From IMG/VR virus record IMGVR_UViG_3300044815_000091, positions 1 to 47,192 of that record: a stretch of DNA of 47,192 nt. One strand, written 5' to 3'. This DNA is from a virus. Below, in pieces: positions 8,001-14,849 of the stretch (its first letter is position 1; each line of letters begins with the position of its first letter). The translations under genes were made by a program, and so were the position numbers. The notes under the pieces are model-generated. The model was not told where the DNA came from. It ran no database searches and was given only the letters and a program-made list of their open reading frames with translations.

Positions 8001-8357
8001 CACCGCACGAAGACCCGCGACTACGGCATCACCCGCGGGCACTACAACGCCATGCCGCACCAGTGGCCGCTGCACCGCAACCACCTGCACGTCGCGATGA
8101 AGGCCGGCGGCACGATCAACGAGCCGATCCAGGGCGTCGGCGCCAGCGGCACCACCTACTCGTTCGGCGAGAACTGGCAGGGCGAGCGCCTCGGCGTCAC
8201 CCCGAACTGGCAGGCCGCGCCGGGCGGATCCGGTGGTGGTGGCGGCGGCTCGATGAACCTGAACGTCACGTTCTCCGGCCCGGTCGGCTCGCAGTACGAG
8301 CTGGAGAACTGGCTGACCGGCGCGATCGACAACCTGAAGCGCAAGGCCCGGGTCTGA
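5040..8357 (+). CDS. Tape measure protein with C-terminal M15-like peptidase
   Basis: 1105 residues from the GTG at 5040. Residues about 60-350 match the TP901 tape measure core (DFDKQMSAVGAG, GKDTQYSATEAAKG, NQAGLIAAGTGLS). Hydrophobic segments lie at about 380-403 (VVLAGLGGALILGLTAWI) and 436-452. The C-terminal part (about 930-1030) has HGSGRAVD (HxxxxxxD) and a later HLHVAM, the zinc ligands of M15 / D-Ala-D-Ala carboxypeptidase-like enzymes. A Gly linker near residue 1065 separates a last short domain. The protein sets tail length; the peptidase probably opens peptidoglycan during DNA entry. It overlaps the next gene by one base. Confidence 0.92.
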   Translation: MRTVGVRLTADVSAYMSNMRRAGIATKSLAGEMDKTAKAGHLDAVADKGLVMGSALAVGFGYAVKAAADFDKQMSAVGAGVQDANGHMDELRKAALQAGKDTQYSATEAAKGVTELGKAGIKSADILGGGLKGSLALAAAGQMDVGAAAETAASAMTQFKLSGDKVPHVADLLAAGAGKAQGSVADLGAALNQAGLIAAGTGLSIEDTTGTLAAFANAGLTGSDAGTSFKTMLQALQAPSGKTRELMEELGISAYDAQGNFVGITALAGQLKTQLGKLTPELRNNAMAQIFGSDATRAANILYEQGQAGIQGWIDKTNEAGYASKTAAQLTDNLAGDLERLKGSLETMAIEGGSGANSGLRVVTQSVGALVDQFGKMPPAVGGTMVVLAGLGGALILGLTAWIKLRGGIARAVEELTAVGPAGEKAAAGLQKTAKGAGLAVAAFIALEAAGAIFDKLGNAAVNVDKLTASLQDYASTGKMSQGLTDNFGKNLDEFGKIAKYADGATHGFGSALNDVAGAVPGLSSGFDTLSEKIYGTSFTDATDKMKGLDESFVAFMSTQKDATRSGEIWNELLSKSGLNTEQLAKLLPGAWSGLQKLQATAHGAAGATGEAAKSTDDMGKAAEKAAAELDSMNKAFKNLFDVQMSADRAAIKYQEGLVALREELGKGTRTLDLNSAEGRKNRGAVLDQLSAIEDLREARLNEGQSLDVVNKKYRADVDGLHKSMLQAGFSKAAVDALIGSYRAIPGKVGTNIQTPGLPQSALSIKAYNKQLDALTRQIKTNVSVTGDAAAYKKLEKLLVAQQAAKKGISVSAAQAAFNKNAYRTGGWTGPGAEHDEAGVVHADEYVIKKSSRRKIEARSPGLLDEMNATGQVPGYAGGGMVMPFPVSAAGTKVPTMAQAMSVVGGAPGQFGKWPSSPGAQRGDSGVWRKIVALVRAAGIPFEFGNGYRPGDPLWHGSGRAVDFMGFNQNRLADFFQARQGSVLELIHRTKTRDYGITRGHYNAMPHQWPLHRNHLHVAMKAGGTINEPIQGVGASGTTYSFGENWQGERLGVTPNWQAAPGGSGGGGGGSMNLNVTFSGPVGSQYELENWLTGAIDNLKRKARV

Positions 8358-9898
8358 TGGCCGCGTCCTACTCGCTGCAGATCGACTGGTACGGCAACGG
8401 CTTCACCGGCGGCCCCGACGACGTGACCGCCCGCACCCTCGACCAGCGCACCCCGCCCACCATGCGCTACGGCCGCGACCAGGCCCGGCAGCTCTCACCG
8501 ACCTCGCCGGGCGAGCTGAACTTCGAGCTGAACAACATCTCCCGGGACTACTCCCCGGACAACGCGGCCTCGCCGATCGCCGGGTTCGTCGCACCCGGTC
8601 GCCCGGTTCGCTTGCAGGCCACCGTCGGCGCGACGACCACCACGCTCTACACCGGCTACCTCGACGACTTCGACATCAAGCCTGGTCTCAATGACCGCAG
8701 CGTCCCCGCGACGTGCACCGACGCCCTCGGCAAACTGCGCGGCATCGCAGTGACCACGCCGCTGTACCAGGGCCTGCGCACCGGCGACGCCATCGGCTAC
8801 CTGCTCGACTCCGCGGGCTGGCCGGCCAGCGCCCGAGACCTGGACGCCGGCGCGTCGGTGCTGCCCTTCTGGTGGCTCGACGGCGACGACGCCTTCGACG
8901 CCCTGATACAGCTGGCCGACTCGGAAGGCCCGGCCGCGCTGATCACCGTCAACCCGCAGGGCCAGATCGTGTTCCGCGACCGGCACCACCGCCTCACCCG
9001 TACGGCGTCGCTGACCGCGCAGGCCACGTGGCGTTCCTCCGGCATCGAGCCGGTCATCTCCGACCCGGTGACCTACGACCACGGGTTCAAGGAGATCGTC
9101 AACTCGGTCTCGGTGAACGTGCCGCAGTACACGATCGACCCCGACTTCTCCGCCGTCTGGACCAGTCAGGGCCAGCTCGTCATCTCGGCCGGCACACCGC
9201 TGCAGGTCACCGCCCGCGGGAACGGCCCGTTCCTGAACGCGGTCACCCCCGTGCAGGGCGTCGACTACACCCTGGTCTCCGGCACGCTGACGGTCGGGTT
9301 GTCGCAGACCTCTGGCGCGTCGTCGACGATCACCATCACCTCGGCAGGCGGGGCGATCATCCAGGATCTGCAGCTGCGGGCGCTGGCGATCCAGTCGACC
9401 GCCGTTGCGGTCACCGTCGAGGACGCGCAGAGCATCGCGAAGTACGGGCGCCAGTCGATGCAGAACGGTCGGCTGCCGGTGTGGGCGAACCGGTACGACG
9501 CCGAGGCGATCCTGCTGCTGATCGTGTCCAAGCGGGCCGAGCGGCTCCCGACGGTCACGGTCACGATGCGCGGCGCCGCGAACGCGACCCGGCTGGCCGA
9601 ATGCCTGGGCCGCAACCTGTCCGACCGGATCCACCTGACCGAGTCGCTGACCGGCCTCGACGCCGACTGCTTCATCGAACAGATGTCGCACACCATCGGC
9701 GAGGGCGGTCTGGAGCACGTCACCACGTTCGGGCTGGAGAAGATCCCGCCCAACGTCGCCAGCCCCCTCACCTTCGACGTCGCCGGCCGGGGCTTCAACG
9801 ACGGCGCCTTCGCGGTGGCCGGCGCCGACAACCCGGCCACGATGTTCCGCTTCGACGTCGCGGGCGTCGGTTTCGATCAAGGAGTGTTCGCCACGTGA
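8357..9898 (+). CDS. Minor tail protein (tail-tip hub)
   Basis: 513 residues from the ATG at 8357 (TGATG). The start, MAASYSLQIDWYGNGF, and a following segment with PTSPGELNFELNN and PGRPVRLQATVG resemble the minor tail or hub proteins that actinophages place right after the tape measure gene. Central repeats of beta strands fit a gp27/Tal-like hub. The C-terminus ends in two related motifs, FDVAGRGFNDGAF and FDVAGVGFDQGVF. It overlaps the next gene by GTGA. Confidence 0.75.
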   Translation: MAASYSLQIDWYGNGFTGGPDDVTARTLDQRTPPTMRYGRDQARQLSPTSPGELNFELNNISRDYSPDNAASPIAGFVAPGRPVRLQATVGATTTTLYTGYLDDFDIKPGLNDRSVPATCTDALGKLRGIAVTTPLYQGLRTGDAIGYLLDSAGWPASARDLDAGASVLPFWWLDGDDAFDALIQLADSEGPAALITVNPQGQIVFRDRHHRLTRTASLTAQATWRSSGIEPVISDPVTYDHGFKEIVNSVSVNVPQYTIDPDFSAVWTSQGQLVISAGTPLQVTARGNGPFLNAVTPVQGVDYTLVSGTLTVGLSQTSGASSTITITSAGGAIIQDLQLRALAIQSTAVAVTVEDAQSIAKYGRQSMQNGRLPVWANRYDAEAILLLIVSKRAERLPTVTVTMRGAANATRLAECLGRNLSDRIHLTESLTGLDADCFIEQMSHTIGEGGLEHVTTFGLEKIPPNVASPLTFDVAGRGFNDGAFAVAGADNPATMFRFDVAGVGFDQGVFAT

Positions 9899-10320
9899 GA
9901 ACCGCTCTGGCCTACCTGAACTGGGGGCGGTGGGTCGCCGACTGCCCAGAGCCGGGCTGCAACGACGCACGCGCCGTCTACCACCGGGTCACCGGGCAGC
10001 GGCAGACCGAGGACATGTGCGCCAAGGGCCATCTGTTCCGGATCGACATGCCGCCGCCGGCCCTGGAGAGCCAGCTGGTCGCCGTACTCAGCGAGCGCGC
10101 CCTCGAGTCGGACCGCAGCTGGTACCCGAAGGGCCACCCACGGGCGACGCTGGCCGGCCTGCCGACCGGGCAGAGCGTCGCCGAGCTGGTGGACGAGGGC
10201 AAGCAGGTGGCGCAGTTCCGTGCCGCCGAGGAGCGGCAGGAGCAGGGCCGGCTGCGTGAACTGCTGACCGGCCTCGGCCTGCAGGTCGGTCCCGATGGTC
10301 GCGTTGAGGGGAACATCTGA
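9895..10320 (+). CDS. Tail-region zinc-ribbon protein
   Basis: 141 residues from the GTG at 9895 (GTGA overlap). The N-terminus has CPEPGC and, 40 residues on, CAKGH, a likely zinc site; the second half is helical and charged with a coiled-coil stretch (AAEERQEQGRLRELL). Similar small zinc proteins follow the hub gene in other actinophages. It probably belongs to the tail tip, but this is by position only. Confidence 0.6.
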   Translation: MRTALAYLNWGRWVADCPEPGCNDARAVYHRVTGQRQTEDMCAKGHLFRIDMPPPALESQLVAVLSERALESDRSWYPKGHPRATLAGLPTGQSVAELVDEGKQVAQFRAAEERQEQGRLRELLTGLGLQVGPDGRVEGNI

Positions 10321-10853
10321 TGGCCTGGTCCACACCGCTGACCGCGGTCTCCAACGCCACACTCACCGCGGCGCAGTGGAACGCGAGCGTCCGCGACAAC
10401 CTGCTGATGACGGCGCCGGCGCTGGCCACCACGACGGGCAGCATCTTCGCCACGACGGGCACGAACACGATCGCCGAGCGAATCCCGACGGCCAACACCG
10501 TCGGCACCCTGCAGACGACGGCGACCACCACGTACACGGACCTGGCCACGGTCGGCCCCACAGTCACGGTGACCACCGGCGTACGCGCCCTGGTCCTCTG
10601 GGGCTGCGAGGCCTCCAACGGCACCAGCAACGTTTCGTCCTACATGGGCTACGCGATCTCCGGTGCCACCACGCTGGCCGCCACCGACGCGGTCTGCCTC
10701 AAGGTGACCATCGCCAGCGGCGCCGGCATCCAGGCCTCACGCGCCCTGATCCAGGGCCTGACCGCGGGCAGTAACACCTTCACCGCGAAATACCGGGTCG
10801 ACGCGAACACCGGCACATTCAGCCAGCGCACGATCAACGTCGTGCCGTTCTAG
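10320..10853 (+). CDS. Minor tail / receptor-region fiber protein
   Basis: 177 residues from the ATG at 10320 (TGATG). The opening MAWSTPLTAVSNATLTAAQW and the following VRDNLLMTAPALATT are a conserved motif in actinophage and prophage tail-fiber-like proteins. The rest is a Thr/Ala/Ser-rich beta structure. It probably lies at the tail tip, where host surface contact takes place. It is followed by GGAGG for the next gene. Confidence 0.7.
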   Translation: MAWSTPLTAVSNATLTAAQWNASVRDNLLMTAPALATTTGSIFATTGTNTIAERIPTANTVGTLQTTATTTYTDLATVGPTVTVTTGVRALVLWGCEASNGTSNVSSYMGYAISGATTLAATDAVCLKVTIASGAGIQASRALIQGLTAGSNTFTAKYRVDANTGTFSQRTINVVPF

Positions 10854-10861
10854 GAGGTCCA

Positions 10862-11230
10862 GTGAATTGGTCGGCAGAGTTCGTCCCGTACCTGGTCAAG
10901 GCGATGCATGCCGCTCGCGACGACATCGGCACCGACATCATGGCCGGCGACCACAGCCAGTACCTGCAGTTCCTGGAGATCCTGTCGCTGATCGCGATGG
11001 TCATGAAGGCGGTCCAGGACCTGCACCCGACGGTGGCCACCGATGCGGTGTGGTCGCAGCGCCTCGGCGTCTCGATCGACACGGGCCCGAACGGGGACCG
11101 GTCCGGGTGGCCGGGCTGGGTGATGCTGCAGGTTCCGCCGGAGCGCCTGGCCCGCTACGGCGGCACGCTGACCGACTCGGTACCGGTGCTGCAGGCGAAG
11201 ATCGACGCGTACAACCTCGGAGGGAACTGA
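10862..11230 (+). CDS. Unknown protein before endolysin
   Basis: 122 residues from the GTG at 10862, with TAGGAGG (10851-10857) just upstream. Mostly helical first half (LVKAMHAARDDIG, LQFLEILSLIAMVMKAVQD), then a WPGWVMLQVPPERLARYGG segment. One amphipathic helix near residues 38-55 could be membrane-associated, but it carries Glu and Lys. It overlaps the endolysin start by one base. No family recognised; context suggests tail tip or lysis. Confidence 0.6.
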   Translation: MNWSAEFVPYLVKAMHAARDDIGTDIMAGDHSQYLQFLEILSLIAMVMKAVQDLHPTVATDAVWSQRLGVSIDTGPNGDRSGWPGWVMLQVPPERLARYGGTLTDSVPVLQAKIDAYNLGGN

Positions 11231-12045
11231 TGGCCACCTCGCCCGAGTACCCCGACCTGCGGTGGATGCCGCCGAAGTCCTGGTCGGATGCGAACCGCGG
11301 CAGCGTGCAGCTGATCGTCATCCACACCACCGAGGGCAGCGCGCAGGCCGAGTCGGCCGAGGACGGCGCGGCCTACGACCAGCGCCGGACTGACGGCACC
11401 AGCACGCACTACTTCCACGACAGCAACTCCACCGTGCAGTGCGTGCGCACCGCCGATCAGGCCCACGCCGCACGCACCCAGGGCAACCGCCGCGGCATCC
11501 AGCACGAGCTGTGCACCCGCGCCGGCTCGGCCGACTGGGGCAACGCCTACCACCAGGCGTTGCTGCGCCAAGCCGCGAAGCAGGCCGCCCGGGACGCCGA
11601 GAAGTGGGGCATCCCGGTCCGGCACGTGACCGTCGCCCAGGTCGCCGCGGGCGAGAAGGGCTTCTGCGGGCACATCGACATCACCCGCGCGTTCCCCGCC
11701 GACAAGGGCACGCACGAGGACCCGGGGCCGAAGTTCCCGTGGTCGCAGTTCCTTGACCTGGTACGTGACGAACTGGAGGAGTTCCCGGTGAACGAGACCG
11801 AGCTGCGCAGCATCATCCGCGACGAGATCAAGGCGGCCCTCGCGGCCACCGTCGGCGACGTCGTCCCCCGCTGGACCAACGAGGGCACGCGAGTCGAGGC
11901 CAAGGACGCCAACCCCACGATGACCGTCGCGCAGGGCGTCTTCTACGGCGGCGCCACGGCGCGCCGGGCGGAGAACAACACGCTCAAGCTGATCACCAAG
12001 GTCGACGAGCTGGCCGCGAAGCTGCCCGGCGCGACCGCGAAGTGA
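11230..12045 (+). CDS. Endolysin, N-acetylmuramoyl-L-alanine amidase
   Basis: 271 residues from the ATG at 11230. The amidase_2 (PGRP-like) domain spans about residues 15-180: the first zinc His is in VIHTTEG (about residue 31), and the C-terminal part has CGHIDITRAF (about 147) and HEDPGPKFPW (about 162), the typical His and DPGxxFPW end of the catalytic site. Residues after 185 form an acidic helix-rich tail rather than a known wall-binding domain. It should cut the amide bond between MurNAc and L-Ala at the end of infection. It overlaps the membrane protein gene downstream. Confidence 0.9.
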   Translation: MATSPEYPDLRWMPPKSWSDANRGSVQLIVIHTTEGSAQAESAEDGAAYDQRRTDGTSTHYFHDSNSTVQCVRTADQAHAARTQGNRRGIQHELCTRAGSADWGNAYHQALLRQAAKQAARDAEKWGIPVRHVTVAQVAAGEKGFCGHIDITRAFPADKGTHEDPGPKFPWSQFLDLVRDELEEFPVNETELRSIIRDEIKAALAATVGDVVPRWTNEGTRVEAKDANPTMTVAQGVFYGGATARRAENNTLKLITKVDELAAKLPGATAK

Positions 12046-12461
12046 AGATGCGGCTCCGCGACCGGGTCGGCCGCCGCGGCGCCGCCCTGCTGTTCTTCGC
12101 CCTGCTCGACTTCGTGTACGCGATCGCCCTGCTGACAGCGCCCCGGCCGCTGACGGCGTTCTACGCCTGGATGAACGAGATCATGCCGCTGCCGGTGTGG
12201 GCGGCCTGCTGGGCCAGCGTGGGCGTCATCTGCCTGGTGTTCGCGTTCGCCATCCGTGACACGGCAGCATTCATGGCGGCGGTCGCGATCAAGGTCGGCT
12301 GGGGCCTGCCCGCCCTGTTCGGGTGGATCCACGGCTCGGTGCCGCTGGGCTACCTGTCCGCCGCCATCTGGCTGGCCTTCGCCGCGTTCGTCTACCTGAT
12401 CGCGGGAGGTATCCCAGCCCCGCTGCACTCAGAAAGGCGGTGGCTGTGGAGTCGATCCTAG
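12042..12461 (+). CDS. Small multi-pass membrane protein, holin candidate
   Basis: 139 residues from the GTG at 12042 (GTGA overlap); the ATG at 12048 is an alternative start. Three to four hydrophobic segments are visible (ALLFFALLDFVYAIALL, VWAACWASVGVICLVFAFA, a shorter one, and LSAAIWLAFAAFVYLIAGG). The positive N-terminus and short basic C-terminus fit a holin-like topology. It lies directly behind the amidase, so a role in timing lysis is likely, but two other small membrane proteins follow and any of them could be the main holin. Confidence 0.65.
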   Translation: MKMRLRDRVGRRGAALLFFALLDFVYAIALLTAPRPLTAFYAWMNEIMPLPVWAACWASVGVICLVFAFAIRDTAAFMAAVAIKVGWGLPALFGWIHGSVPLGYLSAAIWLAFAAFVYLIAGGIPAPLHSERRWLWSRS

Positions 12462-12739
12462 GGCCGCTCCTGACCCTGGTCGGCGCCATCGCCGCGGCGT
12501 ACCTCACCTACCGAGTGTCGACCCGGAAGCTGAAGACCGACTCCGGCCAGCAGATGATCGACCAGCACCAGGAGGACATCAAGGACCTCCGTGCTGGCCG
12601 GGCTGAGGACCGGGTCCGGATTGCGGCGCTGGAGCGCAACCAGCGCATCCAGGGCGACTACATCGGCGAGTTGCGCAGGCACATCGCGGACGGCCGTCCG
12701 CCGCCGCCGCCCGCGTGGCCAGACGGGTTGATCACCTGA
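12446..12739 (+). CDS. Single-TM coiled-coil lysis protein (XhlA-like)
   Basis: 97 residues. The GTG at 12446 is preferred because AAAGG ends eight bases upstream; the GTG at 12440 is too close to it. One N-terminal membrane segment (LGPLLTLVGAIAAAYLTY) is followed by a charged coiled coil (residues about 30-75) and a Pro-rich end (PPPPPAWP). This layout resembles phage hemolysin XhlA-type or spanin-like accessory lysis proteins. It overlaps the previous gene by 16 bases and ends convergently with the reverse HTH gene. Confidence 0.6.
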   Translation: MESILGPLLTLVGAIAAAYLTYRVSTRKLKTDSGQQMIDQHQEDIKDLRAGRAEDRVRIAALERNQRIQGDYIGELRRHIADGRPPPPPAWPDGLIT

Positions 12740-12747
12740 TCTGAACC

Positions 12748-12933
12748 TCAGCGCTTCCCGAGCCAGTTGCGCACCGTCATGCGGTCCACCCCGGCCGCCC
12801 GGGCCACCTCGGCCTCGCTCATCTTTCCGAGCGTCACGGAGACCACGGCAGCGGCTCGGGCCTCGCGCCGCACCGCGTCGAGGTTCGGAATGGTCAGCGT
12901 CCGGTCGTGGTGCTGCGAGATCGCGATCAGCAT
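12748..12933 (-). CDS. Small helix-turn-helix protein (3' part of a possible frameshifted gene)
   Basis: The reverse ATG at 12933 gives 61 residues ending in a helix-turn-helix, SEAEVARAAGVDRMTVRNWL. The start overlaps the stop of the zinc protein in ATGCTGA. However, the same frame stays protein-like upstream (EKIAEDFGTWESANPDADEE) while the zinc-protein frame there becomes an Arg/Pro/Ser/Thr-rich shadow. One zinc-finger plus HTH protein split by a one-base frameshift near 13010-13030 is therefore as likely as two coupled genes. Confidence 0.5.
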   Translation of the reverse strand: MLIAISQHHDRTLTIPNLDAVRREARAAAVVSVTLGKMSEAEVARAAGVDRMTVRNWLGKR

Positions 12934-13178
12934 CGCGGTCGAGTCCTCTTCGTCGGCGTCCGGGTTGGCCGACTCCCAGGTACCGAAGTCCTCGGCGATC
13001 TTCTCACCGGCGCGGTGCAGCCCTCGGCCCGGCACTTCCACTGCCTGCACGGCTGGCCGCAGACCGGGCACCCGCTGTACGTCGGCACCAGCTGCCGGTG
13101 GCCCTGCGAGCACTCGGCCGGCGCGTCCTCGATCCACACGGTCTTGCCCTTGCGCACGACCGGAATCAACCGCACCAT
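12927..13178 (-). CDS. Zinc-ribbon protein, possibly fused to the HTH by frameshift
   Basis: 83 residues from the reverse ATG at 13178. The first 50 residues carry a good zinc pattern: CSQGH, CPVCGQPC and KCRAEGC. The last 30 residues are low-complexity Arg/Pro/Thr and look like out-of-frame translation. The gene is divergent from the membrane protein at 13218, with about 40 bases between the starts. It interrupts the forward lysis region, which suggests a later insertion or a lysogenically expressed gene. Confidence 0.5.
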   Translation of the reverse strand: MVRLIPVVRKGKTVWIEDAPAECSQGHRQLVPTYSGCPVCGQPCRQWKCRAEGCTAPVRRSPRTSVPGSRPTRTPTKRTRPRC

Positions 13179-13217
13179 CCCGCGAGGCTATGCCTCCCGT
13201 TGCCCTAGGAGGGCATC

Positions 13218-13568
13218 ATGGTCAAGCTGAGTCGCGACCCCGCGCTCTACCTCACGCTGATCGCCACCGTCGTCCGGCTGTCGGCCGCGTTCTTCATCCA
13301 CCTGACCGACGGGCAGCAGGCCGTGCTGAACGCGGCCGCCACCGCGATCGCCGGTCTGATCGTTGCGTTCATCGTCCGCCGCGACGGCCAGGTCCCGGCC
13401 ATCCTCGGCGTCGCGCAGGCGCTGCTCGCGCTGGCCGTCGGCTTCGGGCTGAACGTGTCGGCCGAGAACCAGGCCGTGATCATGTCGTTCGTCGGCGCCG
13501 CAGTGGCCGCGTTCGTCCGGACCCAGGTCGAAGCGCCCACCTCGGCTGATGGCGTAAAGTTGACCTAA
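13218..13568 (+). CDS. Small membrane protein, second holin candidate
   Basis: 116 residues from the ATG at 13218, with GGAGG (13208-13212) upstream. There are three hydrophobic segments: one near residues 11-28 (LTLIATVVRLSAAFFIHL), one near 37-53 (LNAAATAIAGLIVAFIV) and one near 66-78, then an AVIMSFVGAAVAAFVRTQ segment. Proteins of this pattern are common in the lysis cassettes of actinophages and are usually called holins. It is separated from the amidase group by the two reverse genes. Confidence 0.6.
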   Translation: MVKLSRDPALYLTLIATVVRLSAAFFIHLTDGQQAVLNAAATAIAGLIVAFIVRRDGQVPAILGVAQALLALAVGFGLNVSAENQAVIMSFVGAAVAAFVRTQVEAPTSADGVKLT

Positions 13569-13579
13569 CGAACATGGAA

Positions 13580-13608
13580 CCCCGGCGACGGCTGCAACCG
13601 TCCCGGGG
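13580..13608 (+). promoter_or_regulatory. Strong hairpin upstream of HNH gene
   Basis: CCCCGG-C-GACGG pairs with CCGTC-CCGGGG across a CTGCAA loop, 11 pairs with one bulge. There is no T-tract. It lies 25 bases before the GTG of the HNH gene and may be a terminator for the holin transcript, a leader element or an endonuclease target. Confidence 0.55.
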
Positions 13609-13633
13609 CGTGGCCGACTATTGAGGAGTCGAC

Positions 13634-14263
13634 GTGTCGGATTGTACGTGTCTGCGGTGTGGGCAGCAGCGGATACACGAGGCCCGGGGCCTGTGTAGCC
13701 CGTGCTACCAGTGGGCGAAGCGCGCAGGTCAGCTCGACCGCTATCCGCGCAGTCTGCGGACGCTGGACGAATGGATCGCTCAGCTCGACATCAGCGATCC
13801 AGCGGCGTGCTGGCCTTGGCCGGGGCCGGTGGGCGCCAACGGGTACGGCATTGCCGGTGGTCCTGCTCACCGCGTGGTCTACCAGCGCATGGTCGGCCCG
13901 ATCGCCGAAGGTCAGCAGATCGACCACGCCTGCCACAACGATGCTGAGTGCTCAGGCGGACACTCGTGTCTGCATCGTCTCTGCGTCAACTGGGCTAGTC
14001 ACCTGCGACCGGTGACCGCTCAGGTCAACCTGCTGGCCAGCCCGAACACGGTGAACTCGATCAACGTCGCAAAGGACCGTTGCCCACAGGACCACCCCTA
14101 CGACGAGGCCAACACCACTCATCGCAACGGTCGGCGGCATTGCAACCAGTGCGCCCGGGATCGCCGTCGGCGCAACTACTACGCGAACCTGGAAGCCGAA
14201 CGCACCCGCGCCCGGGAGTACCAGCAGCAACGTAGGACGAGGGCGACCAACTCCCGACCGTAG
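13634..14263 (+). CDS. HNH endonuclease with zinc-ribbon start (homing type)
   Basis: 209 residues from the GTG at 13634 (GAGGAG at 13623-13628). An N-terminal zinc motif (CTCLRCG ... CSPCYQWAKR) precedes the HNH domain: WPGPVGANGYG, AHRVVYQRMVG, QQIDHACHND, then CLHRLCVNW and HLRPVTAQVN. This is the HNH_3-type arrangement common in free-standing phage homing endonucleases. The C-terminal part has CPQDHPYDEAN and CNQCARDRRRRNYY, a second zinc pair followed by a basic DNA-binding tail. Flanking hairpins and a strong terminator suggest a self-contained inserted unit. Confidence 0.85.
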   Translation: MSDCTCLRCGQQRIHEARGLCSPCYQWAKRAGQLDRYPRSLRTLDEWIAQLDISDPAACWPWPGPVGANGYGIAGGPAHRVVYQRMVGPIAEGQQIDHACHNDAECSGGHSCLHRLCVNWASHLRPVTAQVNLLASPNTVNSINVAKDRCPQDHPYDEANTTHRNGRRHCNQCARDRRRRNYYANLEAERTRAREYQQQRRTRATNSRP

Positions 14264-14277
14264 CTGTACCCACCGAC

Positions 14278-14312
14278 AAAAACGCCGCCCCACCTTCGGG
14301 TGGGGGCGTTTT
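14278..14312. terminator. Bidirectional terminator after HNH gene
   Basis: AAAACGCC-(G)-CCCCACC and GGTGGGGGCGTTTT flank a TTCG loop, giving a long GC stem with an A-run on one side and a T-run on the other. It can end transcription from both directions. Confidence 0.8.
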
Positions 14313-14370
14313 CGAACGCCTCGTTCAGTCGCGCAGTGATCCGCTCCTCCAACGTCTCCATAACTCACCA

Positions 14371-14408
14371 AAATAGCCCGGCCCTCCACTCGGAGGGCCG
14401 GGCTATTT
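14371..14408. terminator. Bidirectional terminator with 17-bp perfect stem
   Basis: AAATAGCCCGGCCCTCC pairs perfectly with the following GGAGGGCCGGGCTATTT around an ACTC loop. It lies just beyond the stop of the reverse membrane gene at 14428 and is a second stop for rightward late transcription. Confidence 0.85.
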
Positions 14409-14427
14409 CTGCGTCTGTGGACGACGC

Positions 14428-14715
14428 TCAGGAGATGTATCCGATGAGCGCCACGGCCAGGGCGACGCCACCGAGGACGATGCCCGCGATCGCCAGGCCC
14501 TTGCCCGTCCGCATGCCGCGGTCGATCCGCCAGAGCGCGTCGGCGCCGAACGCCAGCGCGAACAGGCCCGTGCCGCCATAGCGGGTGATCAGCAGGATGG
14601 AGACGATGCCGATGACCAGCGAGGTGATTGCCTGCCAGGCGACCGGGACGTAGTACTCCACCTCGTCGTCACCCGAGGCGTAGGCCTCGGGTGCGATGTT
14701 CTGGTCGCTGGTCAC
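14428..14715 (-). CDS. DUF4190-like membrane protein, possible exclusion factor
   Basis: 95 residues from the reverse GTG at 14715, with GAGGGGA upstream; the longer open frame to 14985 is a shadow. A soluble acidic N-terminus (about 30 residues) is followed by hydrophobic segments (AITSLVIGIVSILLITRY, GTGLFALAFGADALW) and the motif GKGLAIAGIVLGGVALAVALIG, the hallmark of the DUF4190 family. It is transcribed from the integrase side, away from the late genes, so expression in the lysogen and a role in superinfection exclusion are plausible but not shown. Confidence 0.6.
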   Translation of the reverse strand: MTSDQNIAPEAYASGDDEVEYYVPVAWQAITSLVIGIVSILLITRYGGTGLFALAFGADALWRIDRGMRTGKGLAIAGIVLGGVALAVALIGYIS

Positions 14716-14849
14716 GGTGATCCCCTCGGCACGGTCGGTCGCGTGGTCGATCCCCAGAGTGAGGGATGGACGCAAGGCCGGGCGAGGCCGGGCGACGCAT
14801 TCAGGATGATCGTTGTCCGCTTCCGGCCGATCGGCTGACCGCGGCCGGT

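Noticed and set aside
6480-8090. 536-codon open frame on the reverse strand opposite the tape measure gene
   Set aside because: A shadow caused by high GC at third codon positions; the forward frame has clear TP901 and peptidase motifs. Reverse product is Arg/Leu/Val/Gly-rich without a known domain or ribosome site.
7901-8356. Upstream extension of the minor tail frame
   Set aside because: It overlaps the conserved C-terminal peptidase of the tape measure protein; the ATG at 8357 overlaps its stop and starts a familiar tail-protein N-terminus.
14179-14361. 60-codon reverse frame crossing a terminator
   Set aside because: Its second half is opposite the HNH gene and runs through a terminator hairpin; only the first 20 residues look protein-like. 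Kept as part of a finding, not as a gene.
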